In this document: positions 1 to 8,295 of the stretch, piece after piece
Numbering within the stretch: the stretch's first letter is position 1
How the letters are laid out: every line of letters starts with the position of its first letter
Assembly (NCBI GenBank): GCA_963788115.1
Contig: CAWBFD010000004.1
Span: 806,001 to 870,000 of the forward strand
Length of the DNA: 64,000 bases
Direction: 5' to 3'
DNA from: CAWBFD01 sp963788115
GTDB taxonomy: Bacteria > Actinomycetota > Thermoleophilia > Solirubrobacterales > 70-9
The notes under the pieces: generated by a model
The model's input: the letters and a program-made list of their open reading frames with translations, nothing else
What the model was told of the DNA's origin: nothing
Database searches by the model: none
Made by a program: the position numbers and the translations under genes

Positions 1-296
1 CCCTCACCGGCTGCGCTCTGGCGATCGCCGAGACGGGCACGTTCGTCCTCGACGGCGGCCCCGGCCAGGGGCGACGGGCGCTGACGCTCGTTCCCGACCT
101 CCACGTCTGCGTCGTTGAGGCCGAGCGCATCGTTGGCACGGTGCCCGAGGCGATCCGCGCGCTCGAGGCCGGAGCGCGGGAGCACCGCCGCCCCCTGACC
201 TTGGTCTCCGGGCCCTCGGCGACGTCGGACATCGAGCTCAAGCGGGTCGAGGGCGTCCACGGCCCCCGCCGGCTCGAGCTGGTGATCGCGGGCTGA
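1..296 (+). CDS. lutC: LutC/YkgG-type lactate utilization protein, C-terminal part
   Basis: The window opens inside this gene; 97 codons remain before the TGA at 294-296. The fragment carries the typical LutC C-terminus: TGCALAIAETGT, then VLDGGPGQGRRALTLVPD and a LHVCVVEAERIV segment, ending in a short tail. In the known family this protein works with LutA and LutB in the iron-sulfur L-lactate oxidation complex; lutA/lutB would be expected upstream, outside the window. The family assignment is strong from the conserved IAETGT and RALTLVPD blocks. Nothing can be said about its start or promoter. It is followed after 34 bases by the tRNA gene. Confidence 0.85.
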   Translation, partial: LTGCALAIAETGTFVLDGGPGQGRRALTLVPDLHVCVVEAERIVGTVPEAIRALEAGAREHRRPLTLVSGPSATSDIELKRVEGVHGPRRLELVIAG

Positions 297-330
297 AAAC
301 CCTTCCATTGGTAAATTGATCTGTTCACGC

Positions 331-404
331 CGCGGGGTGGAGCAGTCAGGTAGCTCGCCGGGCTCATAACCCGGAGGTCGCGGGTTCAAATCCCGCCCCC
401 GCTA
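331..404 (+). tRNA. initiator tRNA-fMet (CAT)
   Basis: A complete cloverleaf can be drawn: acceptor CGCGGGG against CCCCGCT (the first pair C1/T72 is unpaired, a hallmark of bacterial initiator tRNA), D-stem GAGC/GCTC, anticodon stem with three G:C pairs next to loop CTCATAA (anticodon CAT at 365-367), T-stem GCGGG/CCCGC around TTCAAAT, and discriminator A404. The 3' CCA is not encoded. The mismatched first pair together with the GGG/CCC anticodon stem identifies the initiator rather than elongator Met tRNA. A terminator follows directly. Degenerate relatives of this tRNA occur at 31.2, 36.4 and 45.4 kb. Confidence 0.95.
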
Positions 405-412
405 TACCAGCG

Positions 413-440
413 AAAGCCCCGCAACTGCGGGGGTTTTTCT
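413..440 (+). terminator. Rho-independent terminator of tRNA-fMet
   Basis: CCCCGC-AACT-GCGGGG stem-loop (417-432) followed by TTTTT starts nine bases after the tRNA discriminator base. Confidence 0.85.
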
Positions 441-642
441 TCGCTTCGAACCCGCTCCCAAGCGCTCATTTTCGCTTCCGGACAACCGCGGGGACAACAG
501 CCTGCGGGTCTGCTGCAGGCAACTCAGCGAGCGGCGAGGCGGAGTTGTGTGCTGACGGACGGCCGGCGCAGCTGGCTGGCGGCCGGTGCCAACGAGAGGC
601 AACTCGTCCGGATGGAGGGGGGTGCGGCAATTCCCCTGATCG

Positions 643-1728
643 TCATCTGCCATTGTGCGGTGGCGCGGGTAGTTGCACTATGACGCGGAGCCCGCCAGCG
701 GCCCGGGGGGTGAGGGTGAGGGTTCCGTCGTGTGCTTGGGTGACGCTCTTGACGATTGCCAGGCCGAGGCCGACACCTGCGTGGTCGGTGCGTATGCGCT
801 TGGTGCCGCGCTGAAACGGCTCGCCAAGCGTGGAAACCAATTGTGGGGTGAGCTTCTCGCCGGTGTTCTCGACAGTGAGCACCACGCTCTCGGGCTGAAC
901 GCTGGTCGTGACCCACACGGTGCCCTGTTCAGGCAGGTTGTGGACGATCGCGTTGTGCACGAGGTTCGTAGTCATCTGCAGCAGGAGCGCGTGTGAGCCG
1001 ATGGTGGGGGTCACGTCGCCGGAGGTCTCGATGGTGAGGCCGCGTTCTTCTGCGAGGGGAAGGAGCGTTTCGGTGGCTTCTTCCGATATGAGGGACAGGT
1101 CGACGTGTTCTCGGGCGAAGGACCGCTGGTCGGCGCGGCTGAGCAGGAGCAATGCCTCGGTGAGATCGATCGCTCGGGTGTTGACGGCGTGGAGGCGGTC
1201 GACGAGTTCGTCGTTGTCGCGGTCCGGATCGTTGCGGGCCACGTCGAGTAGCGTCTGCGTGACCGCCAGCGGGGTGCGCAGTTCGTGGGAGGCATTGGCT
1301 GCGAATCTCTGCTGTTCGGCGACCTGTGCTTCGAGCCGCGCGAGCATGGTGTCGAAGGCGTCGGCGAGTTCGCGGAACTCGTCTTTGCGGCCTTCCAACT
1401 GGATCCGGTGAGAGAGCGATCCGGTCGCGGCCATGCGTGTGGCGTCCGTGATTCGGGTCAGCGGGGCGAGCATGCGGCCGGCGAGAATCCACCCTCCCAC
1501 GAGACCGACCACCAGCAGGAAGACCAGCGCCGCGCCCGCGGCCGGCGCGAAGTCGCGCGCGAGGCCGTTGCGCGTCAGCGGCCCCTCGGGCGCGGCGGTC
1601 ACGTCGGGCACATCACGCAGCAGGAACACCCACACGGCCGCGAGTAGCACGGCACCTGCGACCATGAGGAACCCGGCATAGCTGAGGGTGAGTTTGAGGC
1701 GAACGCTCAACCCAGGCGCTCTATCCAC
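643..1728 (-). CDS. Sensor histidine kinase, HAMP-HisKA-HATPase
   Basis: A membrane histidine kinase of 361 residues. Two membrane segments (about residues 12-37 and 60-83) flank a short extracytoplasmic loop, followed by HAMP, a HisKA box with the phospho-accepting His in NASHELRTPLA, an N-box (NLVHNAIVHN), and the G-box GVGLGLAIV. The GTG start at 1728 is chosen because it overlaps the end of the response regulator gene by 8 bases and has GGGAGGAGA just upstream; a longer reading has no support. It pairs with the regulator at 1721-2416. The divergent genes encode a VanY-like carboxypeptidase and a MacB-type exporter, so it probably senses a cell-wall-active compound or envelope stress. The short loop suggests membrane or lipid-linked ligand sensing (inference). 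Confidence 0.9.
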   Translation of the reverse strand: MDRAPGLSVRLKLTLSYAGFLMVAGAVLLAAVWVFLLRDVPDVTAAPEGPLTRNGLARDFAPAAGAALVFLLVVGLVGGWILAGRMLAPLTRITDATRMAATGSLSHRIQLEGRKDEFRELADAFDTMLARLEAQVAEQQRFAANASHELRTPLAVTQTLLDVARNDPDRDNDELVDRLHAVNTRAIDLTEALLLLSRADQRSFAREHVDLSLISEEATETLLPLAEERGLTIETSGDVTPTIGSHALLLQMTTNLVHNAIVHNLPEQGTVWVTTSVQPESVVLTVENTGEKLTPQLVSTLGEPFQRGTKRIRTDHAGVGLGLAIVKSVTQAHDGTLTLTPRAAGGLRVIVQLPAPPHNGR

Positions 1729-2416
1729 GGTCTCCTCCCTCGCGTCCGGTATCTGGTTGAGTGTCGATGCGGTACCCGGCGCCGGGTACCGTGGCGATGA
1801 TCCAGGGTTCGCCGAGCCGTTTGCGCAGTCCCGAGACCGTGATGCGCACGGCGTTGGTGAACGGGTTTGCGTTCTCATCCCACGCCCGTTCCAGTAGCTC
1901 TTCGGCGCTGACGACACCGCCTTCGGCAGCGACGAGGACTTCGAGCACTGCGAACTGCTTCCTGGTCAGCGCGACGTAGCGGCCGTCGCGGTAGACCTCT
2001 CGGCGGAACGGATCCAGCCGCAGACCTGCGATCTCTCGCACAGGCGGCCTGTTGTGGGCGCGCCTGCGGTCGAGTGCTCTGAGCCTGAGCACGAGTTCTT
2101 GGAGTTCGAACGGCTTCGTGAGGTAGTCGTCGGCGCCGAGCTCGAACCCGGAGGCCTTGTCGTCGAGACGGTCGGCAGCGGTGAGCATGAGGATCGGCAT
2201 GCCGCTGCCGGAGGCGACGATGCGGTTGGCGATCTCGTCACCGGTAGGTCCGGGAATGTCTCGGTCGAGGACGGCGATGTCGTAGGAGTTGACGCTCAGC
2301 AGCTCCAGAGCGGTGTCGCCGTCGCCTGCGATGTCCGCCGCGATCGCTTCCAGGCGTAGGCCATCGCGGATGGCTTCCGCCATATAGGGCTCGTCCTCAA
2401 CGACCAACACACGCAT
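1721..2416 (-). CDS. OmpR/VanR-family response regulator
   Basis: This 231-residue response regulator has a receiver domain (acidic pair ED near residue 7, phospho-acceptor Asp51 in VLDRDIPG, Lys in YLTKPF) and a C-terminal winged helix with TRKQFAVLEVL and VRITVSGLRKRLG. The ATG at 2416 is the natural start. It is translationally coupled to the kinase downstream. The 86-base divergent region to the vanY-like gene holds a tandem direct repeat (2438-2456) that is a plausible binding site, so the regulator probably controls both itself and the carboxypeptidase/exporter genes. The LDRD variant of the phosphorylation site is common in VanR/CutR-like actinobacterial regulators. Confidence 0.92.
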   Translation of the reverse strand: MRVLVVEDEPYMAEAIRDGLRLEAIAADIAGDGDTALELLSVNSYDIAVLDRDIPGPTGDEIANRIVASGSGMPILMLTAADRLDDKASGFELGADDYLTKPFELQELVLRLRALDRRRAHNRPPVREIAGLRLDPFRREVYRDGRYVALTRKQFAVLEVLVAAEGGVVSAEELLERAWDENANPFTNAVRITVSGLRKRLGEPWIIATVPGAGYRIDTQPDTGREGGDRG

Positions 2417-2437
2417 GCTCCGATGCTACGAGCTGGC

Positions 2438-2456
2438 GCATATCGTCGGCATATCG
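2438..2456. promoter_or_regulatory. Tandem GCATATCG repeat, likely response-regulator box
   Basis: GCATATCG occurs twice (2438-2445 and 2449-2456), an 11-bp period, in the divergent gap between the regulator and the vanY-like gene. OmpR-family regulators bind direct repeats with about one helical turn spacing. Assignment to this regulator is inferred from position. Confidence 0.5.
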
Positions 2457-2502
2457 AAAACCGCATACGTGCTGGCAACACCGCGCTGCCTTGAATGGAG
2501 GC

Positions 2503-3200
2503 ATGACCTTCAGCGAACCAGCACGAACAACGACCCATCGGATTCCCAGGATTCTTGTGGCCGGCCTGCTAGTCGTCCCCGCGGCGATCGGCGCAGTCCT
2601 CGGCTACCAGTCGCTGGCCTCGCCCGCCGGCCGCATCACCCACCGACGTCCTTCGCAGTGAGCACCGTGGTGCGCTTGGCGAGGTTCGCAATGAGCCCCC
2701 TCGTGCGCTTGGCGAGCCTGGTGCCCCCGGCGAGCGTGGTGCGCTCGGCGAGGCTGACGGTGCCGTCCCCGACGGCACGACGGTCTTCGATGACGAGATC
2801 CCGGGGGTAGCCAACCTTGATCCAGCTCTCCTCGGTGCCCTGCGCCAGGCTGCAACCGATGCCGCGGGCGAAGGGGTCGAGTTCTTCGTCGATAGCGGCT
2901 GGCGTTCCCCGGAGTACCAGGAACAACTACTCCAGGAGGCGGTCGCGGAGTACGGCTCAGAAGAGGAAGCCGCCCGATGGGTGGCCACCCCGGAGACGTC
3001 TGCTCACGTGTCGGGGGACGCGATCGACATCGGGCCCTCCGATCGCCACGGCGTGGCTGTCCGAGCACGGTGCTGAGTACGGGCTGTGCCAGATCTACGG
3101 CAACGAACCCTGGCACTACGAACTGCGCCCCGAAGCCATCGATCAGGGCTGCCCGCCCATGTACGCCGACCCTACCCAGGATCCAAGGATGCAGGGGTGA
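2503..3200 (+). pseudogene. VanY-like D-alanyl-D-alanine carboxypeptidase (M15), two frameshifts
   Basis: From ATG 2503 the reading gives a signal-anchor N-terminus (RILVAGLLVVPAAIGAVLGY), then stops at an in-frame TGA after SQ. Shifting frame near 2630 continues into a conserved M15 domain: TTVFDDEIPGVANL, FFVDSGWRSPEYQEQLL, SAHVSGDAIDIG (Zn ligands H and D), then a second shift at 3044 where GATCGCC interrupts what should read DATAWLSEHG, followed by the EPWHYE Zn-ligand motif and the TGA at 3198-3200. Removing one base at each site restores a full-length membrane-anchored VanY. Such enzymes trim the terminal D-Ala of muropeptides and can confer glycopeptide tolerance. Either a decayed gene or consensus errors; all catalytic residues survive. 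Confidence 0.8.
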
Positions 3201-3257
3201 CCAGCACGCTCGGCAGAGAACCGGTGTCAACGCAATCACCACACACGGAAGGAAACG

Positions 3258-3791
3258 ATGATTAGAAAATTAGGCCCGCTGGCCGTGCTCGCCGTCGTCG
3301 CCTTGATCGGCGCGGGCGCGGGCTGTCTGAACGCCAGCAACAACGACTCCGCCAGCAGCAACGACTCCGCCAGCAGCAGCGACGCCGCCAACACGACCGC
3401 CGACAAGCAGGAACAGGGGGTGAAGTTCGCCGCGTGCATGCGGGAGAACGGCGTCAGCGACTTCCCGGACCCGAACGCGTCGGGCCAGTTCGAATATGGG
3501 GTCAGTGTGAGCCCCGCGGTGTTCACGGCGGCCGTCCACGCGTGCAAGGACCTGCAGCCACCGGGCACCTTGAGCGCAGACCGGACCCCCGAGCAGCAGT
3601 CGGCGGCCCTCGAGTTCGCCCAGTGCGTGCGCGACAACGGCGTGAAGGACTTTCCCGACCCCGTCGAAGGTGAGCCACTCGTCGACACGACTCGGATCCC
3701 ATCCTCCGATACGCCCGAGGGCATGACCATTCTCAACGCGGCGATGGCGAAGTGCGGCGATCTCGTGGCAGAGGCAATGGGGGGCCAGTAG
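3258..3791 (+). CDS. Secreted lipoprotein with duplicated Cys-DFPDP motif
   Basis: A 177-residue lipoprotein. It has a Lys/Arg N-terminus, a hydrophobic stretch and a lipobox ending GAGAGC, then a Ser/Asn/Asp-rich linker made of repeated NDSASS units (visible as 15-bp DNA repeats). The mature part holds two copies of a motif of the form F-A-C-M/V-R-NGV-DFPDP (about residues 55-72 and 115-131). GGAAGGAAACG precedes the ATG at 3258. It ends in TAGTG, overlapping the next start by one base, so it is translationally coupled to the adaptor gene. Similar lipoproteins accompany HlyD-like/MacB-like exporters in actinobacteria; the molecular role is unknown, and a substrate- or cell-wall-binding role is a guess. 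Confidence 0.8.
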   Translation: MIRKLGPLAVLAVVALIGAGAGCLNASNNDSASSNDSASSSDAANTTADKQEQGVKFAACMRENGVSDFPDPNASGQFEYGVSVSPAVFTAAVHACKDLQPPGTLSADRTPEQQSAALEFAQCVRDNGVKDFPDPVEGEPLVDTTRIPSSDTPEGMTILNAAMAKCGDLVAEAMGGQ

Positions 3792-4891
3792 TGAGGCGGA
3801 AGACATGGGTGGTGGCCGCGGCAGTCGTCCTGGCTGCCGCGGCCGCCACCGGCGGCCTGGTCGTCGCGTCGAGTGGGACGGAACCGACTTCGGCCGCGCA
3901 GGAGCTGCCGGCGAACACGGCGACCGTGGACCAGGGAGAGCTCTCGGCCATGGTCTCCCTGGATGGGATCCTGACCTATCGGGCGCGATCGGACGGCTCG
4001 CCGTACTCGGCGATCAACCGGGCCGGCGGGATCTACACCGAGCTGCCCGAGGAAGGCGACAAGGTCGACTGCGGCGACGTCTTCTATCGGGTCGACGACC
4101 ACCCGGTGCTGCTGTTGTGCGGCACCGTCCCGGCCTACCGCGACCTGGCCATCGGCGATCAGGGCAACGACGTCCGTCAGCTCAACCGCAACCTGCACGA
4201 GCTCGGCTACGACGCCGACGCCGGCGTCGACATCGATTCCGGCGACAGCGAATTCACCTCGAAGACGGAGGAGGCGCTCAAGAAGCTCCAGGACGACAAG
4301 GGCTCTGACGCGACCGGAGCGCTTGATCTTGACGATGCGGTCTTCCTGCCCGAGTCGGCGCGGATCGCCAAGGTGACCGGCCAGCTCGGTGGATCCGCCC
4401 AGCCGGGTGCAGAGGTCGCGCAGGCCACATCCGACACGCTCGAGGTGCACGTGAGCCTCGATGCGTCGCAGCAAGGTGTGATGAAGGAGGGCGATCGTGC
4501 TCAGATCACTCTGCCTGACAACAAGTCGGTGACGGGAAGGGTCGACCGGCTAGGGAGAGTCGCTCAGGCCCCTACAGGACCGAACGCCGACGCCGGGGGC
4601 GCGACCATCCCGGCCTACATCAGCCTCGACGACCCAGAGAAGGCGCGTGGGCTCGACGAAGCCCCCGTCCAGGTGGAGATCACGACCACGGGAGTGAAGA
4701 GCGCCATAAGCGTCCCGGTGACCGCGATCGTCGGTAAGTCCGGCGGCGGGTACGCGGTCGAGGTCGTGCGCGACGACGGCCAACGCGAGCTGGTCGCTGT
4801 GGAGCTGGGCCTGTTCGACACCTCAGCCGGACGTGTCGAGGTCGAGGGCGATGTTGCCGAAGGCGACCAAGTGGTGGTGCCGTCGCTGTGA
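3791..4891 (+). CDS. HlyD/MacA-like adaptor with peptidoglycan-binding domain
   Basis: A 366-residue membrane-anchored adaptor. Start GTG 3791 overlaps the preceding stop (TAGTG). Residues 1-30 form a signal anchor (TWVVAAAVVLAAAAATGGL). Around residues 115-185 is a PG_binding_1-type domain (DLAIGDQGNDVRQLNRNL, then EALKKLQ). The C-terminal half is beta-rich, like the barrel and membrane-proximal domains of periplasmic adaptors (DRAQITLPDNKSVTGRV, VPVTAIV, then VEGDVAEGDQVVV). In actinobacteria such fusions sit with a MacB-type ATPase and permease, as here; it likely links the exporter to the cell wall. It overlaps the ATPase gene by four bases (GTGA). Confidence 0.85.
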   Translation: MRRKTWVVAAAVVLAAAAATGGLVVASSGTEPTSAAQELPANTATVDQGELSAMVSLDGILTYRARSDGSPYSAINRAGGIYTELPEEGDKVDCGDVFYRVDDHPVLLLCGTVPAYRDLAIGDQGNDVRQLNRNLHELGYDADAGVDIDSGDSEFTSKTEEALKKLQDDKGSDATGALDLDDAVFLPESARIAKVTGQLGGSAQPGAEVAQATSDTLEVHVSLDASQQGVMKEGDRAQITLPDNKSVTGRVDRLGRVAQAPTGPNADAGGATIPAYISLDDPEKARGLDEAPVQVEITTTGVKSAISVPVTAIVGKSGGGYAVEVVRDDGQRELVAVELGLFDTSAGRVEVEGDVAEGDQVVVPSL

Positions 4892-5583
4892 GCGGCGAAT
4901 CGGTTCTGGAACTGGATGGGCTGACCAAGGTCTACGGAGAGCAGCCGCCGGTGCCCGCCCTCCAGGGGGTGTCATTTTCCGTCCGCCGGGGCGAGCTGGT
5001 GGCGATCGTCGGGCCCTCAGGGTCTGGTAAGTCCACGCTCCTGCACGTCATCGGGACGCTGGAGCGGCCCAGCAGTGGCGTGGTCCGGATCGGCGGGATC
5101 GACGCGGCGCGGCTCAGCGACCGCGAGCTGTCGCGGCTTCGGGCTCAGCAGATCGGGTTCGTCTTCCAGGAGTTCTTTTTGGCCGAACACGCCACGGTGC
5201 GGGAGAACGTCGCCGACGGGTTGCTCTACGCCGGAGTCCCCGCCGCCGAGCGCTTCAGCCGGGCGGATGAGGCGCTCGAACGGGTCGGCCTCTCCCACCG
5301 CGCGAAATTCAAGCCGACCAAGCTCTCGGGAGGAGAGCGGCAGCGGGTTGCGATCGCCCGGGCCCTCGTGGGGCGGCCGGCGATCGTTCTCGCCGACGAA
5401 CCGACCGGGAACCTCGACAGCGCCACCGGCGCATCGATCATGGAGCTCATCCGGGAGCTGAACGCCGCCGGCGCCACGATCCTCATGATCACGCACGACG
5501 CGGGCCTCGCCGATCAGCTGCCTCGCCAGATTCGGATGCTGGACGGCCAGGTGGTCTCCGATACCGGCCGCGATCGCGCATGA
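4888..5583 (+). CDS. MacB/LolD-type ABC transporter ATPase
   Basis: A complete 231-residue ABC ATPase: Walker A GPSGSGKST, Q-loop FVFQEFF, signature LSGGERQR, Walker B AIVLADEP, and switch His in MITHD. Its compact size and EFFLAEH/TVRENV region match the MacB/LolD/FtsE class, which drives mechanotransmission rather than transmembrane substrate flow. The GTG start at 4888 overlaps the adaptor stop and its ATGA end overlaps the permease start, so adaptor, ATPase and permease are translationally coupled. It probably powers the permease at 5580. Confidence 0.93.
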   Translation: MSGESVLELDGLTKVYGEQPPVPALQGVSFSVRRGELVAIVGPSGSGKSTLLHVIGTLERPSSGVVRIGGIDAARLSDRELSRLRAQQIGFVFQEFFLAEHATVRENVADGLLYAGVPAAERFSRADEALERVGLSHRAKFKPTKLSGGERQRVAIARALVGRPAIVLADEPTGNLDSATGASIMELIRELNAAGATILMITHDAGLADQLPRQIRMLDGQVVSDTGRDRA

Positions 5584-6803
5584 GCTCCCAGTACGGGCGA
5601 TTGGGGCTCAAGGACGCGCTGCGGGTGGCGAGTGTCGGGCTGCGCGCCCGGCCGCTGCGCGCCGCGCTGTCGGCGCTCGGGATCGCGATCGGAACGGGCG
5701 CGATCGTGGGTGTCCTCGGATTGTCCTCCTCCTCGCAGGCCGGGCTGCTCGCGGAGATCGACCGGCTCGGCACGAACATGCTGACCGCCGAGGCCGGACA
5801 GAGCCTGACCGGGGAGGAGGCGAAGCTGCCCCTCGAAGCGCCGGCGCGGATCACCCACCTCGACAACGTCCAATCGTTGGCGCACACCGGCCTGTTGGAC
5901 CAAGAGAAGGTCTACCGGAGCTCGATGATCCCAGAGGCCAACAGCGGTGGCCTTCAGGTGCGGGCCACCAGCCTGAACCTGCCGTCCGTGCTCAACACCG
6001 GCGTCGCACGCGGCGACTGGCTCAACGAGGGCACCGCCCGCGTGCCGGTCGCGGTGCTCGGTTCGGTCGCCGCCCAACGCCTGGGCATCGACCGGGTCCA
6101 CCCCGATCAGCGGATCTGGCTGGGACACCAGTGGTTCAACGTCGCGGGCATCCTGAAGCCCTCACCACTGGAGCCCGACATCGACACCAGCGCTTTGATC
6201 GGTTACCCGGCCGCTCGGAAGTACCTCGGCTACGTGAGCATGGTCCGCGGCGAGGCGAAGGCCGGCCCGCCGAGCTCGATCTACGTGCGCGCCGCCACCG
6301 ATCATGTGGTGGAGGTGCAGTCGCTGCTGGCGCCGACCGCCAACCCTGCGGCGCCGAACGAGGTGGACGTAAGCCAGCCGTCCGACGTGCTCACCGCCCG
6401 GGCCGCTGCGGCGGGGGCGTTCGACAGCCTCTTTCTCGGGCTCGGGGTGGTGGCGCTGATCGTGGGTGCCGTCGGCGTCGCCAACATCATGATCATCTCG
6501 GTTCTCGAACGCCGCTCGGAGATCGGCCTCCGTCGCGCCCTGGGTGCGACGAAGGCCCAGATCCGGACGCAGTTCCTCAGTGAGTCGATCCTGCTCGCCC
6601 TCCTCGGCGGGGTCGTCGGCGTGCTGGCCGGGGCCGCGGCAACGGCCGTGTACGCCAGCTCGAAGAGCTGGGCGATAGTGATCCCCGTCGAGGCGTGGTC
6701 GGGCGGCATCGCCGCGGCCATCCTGATCGGCGCGTTCGCCGGCCTGATGCCGGCCGTTCGAGCGTCTCGGCTGCCGCCGACCGTGGCGTTGCGAACGGTT
6801 TGA
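5580..6803 (+). CDS. MacB/FtsX-type ABC transporter permease
   Basis: A 407-residue permease with one N-terminal membrane helix (about residues 28-50), a large extracytoplasmic MacB core domain, and three C-terminal helices (about 280-305, 325-355 and 370-395). The FtsX signature ERRSEIGLRRALGATKAQIR lies just after the second helix. With the ATPase and adaptor it forms a tripartite-like envelope complex; in Gram-positives such systems export antimicrobial peptides or detect and detach them. The last gene of the operon starting at 2503. A weak GCGGCC/GGCCGC hairpin at 6827-6845 follows without a T-run. Confidence 0.92.
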   Translation: MSSQYGRLGLKDALRVASVGLRARPLRAALSALGIAIGTGAIVGVLGLSSSSQAGLLAEIDRLGTNMLTAEAGQSLTGEEAKLPLEAPARITHLDNVQSLAHTGLLDQEKVYRSSMIPEANSGGLQVRATSLNLPSVLNTGVARGDWLNEGTARVPVAVLGSVAAQRLGIDRVHPDQRIWLGHQWFNVAGILKPSPLEPDIDTSALIGYPAARKYLGYVSMVRGEAKAGPPSSIYVRAATDHVVEVQSLLAPTANPAAPNEVDVSQPSDVLTARAAAAGAFDSLFLGLGVVALIVGAVGVANIMIISVLERRSEIGLRRALGATKAQIRTQFLSESILLALLGGVVGVLAGAAATAVYASSKSWAIVIPVEAWSGGIAAAILIGAFAGLMPAVRASRLPPTVALRTV

Positions 6804-7004
6804 GCGGGGAGCTGGATCTCTATCGAGCGGCCACTCTGCGGCCGCGCCCATGAGCCTACACAGACCCCACTCACCCTCGAGCATTGATGTAGACCGCTTC
6901 CGCTTCCGCGCATGGAAAGGGGTAGGGATCGCGGATAACGTGGAACGTGCCCACTAGAACGCCGACCTACAAGGGGCGCGGCTACAAGGAGGTTGGGAGC
7001 ACGC

Positions 7005-7475
7005 ATGCCAACGACGATCCACGTCAGCCAGACGACCACCGCGACGCCCGAGCAGTTCGTCGCCGGGCTCACCGACTTTGGGCCCGGCCGCTCGAAGCTC
7101 TTCGATAACAGCGCCGACGAGTACCTCAAGGTGCATGATCAGGGCCCCGATCAGGCCGACGTCACGGAGGGCTCGGGCGGCGTCTGGGAACGCCTGCACT
7201 ACGACTGGTCCGACCCCAACCGCGTCGTCATGACGACCACCGACTCAAACCTGTGGGGAGGCGACTCGGGCTGGACCTACACACTCACGCGGCACCCCGA
7301 CGGGACGACCGAAGTGGACGTCGTCGTGGTACGGGAGGGCAAGAACCTCAAGGGACGGGCGCTCGCGATCGCGCTCCGAATCGGAGGCAAGCGCTTCTTG
7401 GGAAAGGGACTGGAAAAGACCGTCAAGGCCATCGAAACCCGGAACCACGGGGCCGGAGCGGCGAAAGCCACGTAG
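7005..7475 (+). CDS. SRPBCC-fold protein
   Basis: A 156-residue protein with the SRPBCC (START/Bet v1-like) pattern: TTIHVSQTTTATPEQFVAGLTDF at the start, a central WERLHYDWSDPNRVVM strand region, WTYTLTRHPDGTTEVDVVV, and a C-terminal helix. The strong ribosome binding site AAGGAGG (6986-6992) is 12 bases from ATG 7005 and abuts the TTG at 6993, so ATG 7005 is preferred. No catalytic residues can be assigned; the family binds hydrophobic ligands. It stands alone on the plus strand, convergent with the VOC gene. Confidence 0.75.
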   Translation: MPTTIHVSQTTTATPEQFVAGLTDFGPGRSKLFDNSADEYLKVHDQGPDQADVTEGSGGVWERLHYDWSDPNRVVMTTTDSNLWGGDSGWTYTLTRHPDGTTEVDVVVVREGKNLKGRALAIALRIGGKRFLGKGLEKTVKAIETRNHGAGAAKAT

Positions 7476-7525
7476 ACGCCATTCGGGTCCACGACCGACC
7501 AGATGGAACCCGACGCCGTCGCCGC

Positions 7526-7912
7526 CTATCCCTGGCTCGCGATCTGGATCAGATTCCCACACGTGTCATCGAACACGGCTGTGGTGACCGACTGCATCTC
7601 GAGCGGCTCCTGCGTGAACCGGACTCCCAGTGCGCGCAACCTCTCGTATTCCGCGTTGACGTCACCGACCGCAAACGAGGTGTAGGGGATGCCATCGTCG
7701 ACGAGCGCCTGCTTGAACGGCTTCGCTGCAGGATGGCCGTCGGGCTCGAGCACCAACTCCGTCCCGTCCGCTTCCTCGGGCGAAACGACCGTCAGCCAAC
7801 GGGCCTCCCCCAGGGGGAGGTCGGTCTTCTTCACGAACCCAAGGACGTCTGTATAGAACTTGAGCGCCTTGTCCTGGTCGTCGACCAGGACGCTCGCGAG
7901 GTTGATCCTCAC
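7526..7912 (-). CDS. VOC-family protein (glyoxalase/bleomycin-resistance fold)
   Basis: A 128-residue single VOC module with ASVLVDDQDKALKFYTDVLGF and a C-terminal VFDDTCGNLIQI. Glu-containing ELVLEP and the final strand are the usual metal-binding positions; the first expected His/Glu is not obvious, so it may be non-catalytic. The GTG start at 7912 lies four bases after the ArsR stop, so both form one transcript repressed at the palindrome 8210-8235. ArsR-VOC pairs are common in actinobacteria; the substrate is unknown. Confidence 0.88.
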   Translation of the reverse strand: MRINLASVLVDDQDKALKFYTDVLGFVKKTDLPLGEARWLTVVSPEEADGTELVLEPDGHPAAKPFKQALVDDGIPYTSFAVGDVNAEYERLRALGVRFTQEPLEMQSVTTAVFDDTCGNLIQIASQG

Positions 7913-7916
7913 CTCT

Positions 7917-8201
7917 TCACTCTCCCTTTCCGTCGTCGATCGACCACCGCTCCGCGATCGCCCTCAAGGGCGTCGGGTCGAGGTCGTGGAACTTGTATCT
8001 CCCCTCACGCCTGCTGCTCACCAGGCCCGCCGACTCGAGCACGTCGAGGTGCTGCGAGATGGCCTGTCGCGACAGCGCGAGTCCGTGCTTCACCGTCAGC
8101 CTCGTGCAGAGCTCGAACAGCGTCTGCCCGTCTCGGTCGTGGAGCTCATCGAGAATCGCCCGCCTCGCGGGCGCCGCAAGCGCATGGAAGACATCACTGA
8201 T
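7917..8201 (-). CDS. ArsR-family winged-helix repressor, apparent ATC start
   Basis: The 94-codon reading gives a typical ArsR: SDVFHALAAPARRAILDEL, SRQAISQHLDVLESAGLV (recognition helix) and RREGRYKFHDLD (wing). It lacks the CxC metal site of ArsR/SmtB sensors, as do most family members coupled to VOC or SRPBCC genes. Family members normally begin M-SDVFHAL; here the codon at that place is ATC, with an in-frame TGA only eight codons upstream inside the operator and no ATG, GTG or TTG between. So it either starts at ATC (a rare but known initiation codon) or carries a one-base loss near the start. It is followed by the VOC gene at 7912. Confidence 0.8.
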   Translation of the reverse strand: MSDVFHALAAPARRAILDELHDRDGQTLFELCTRLTVKHGLALSRQAISQHLDVLESAGLVSSRREGRYKFHDLDPTPLRAIAERWSIDDGKGE

Positions 8202-8209
8202 GACACGAG

Positions 8210-8235
8210 TATAGGCAAGTGATCACTTGCCTATA
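8210..8235. promoter_or_regulatory. 26-bp perfect palindrome, ArsR operator
   Basis: The half-site TATAGGCAAGTGA is followed immediately by its exact complement TCACTTGCCTATA. It sits 8 bp before the ArsR start and covers the expected promoter, which fits autorepression by the ArsR dimer. Confidence 0.85.
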
Positions 8236-8295
8236 ACGTCGACCGTCGCACTCTCTGTAGGGATCCCCGCACCGCGGGCGTGCCCGAGCCAGCGA

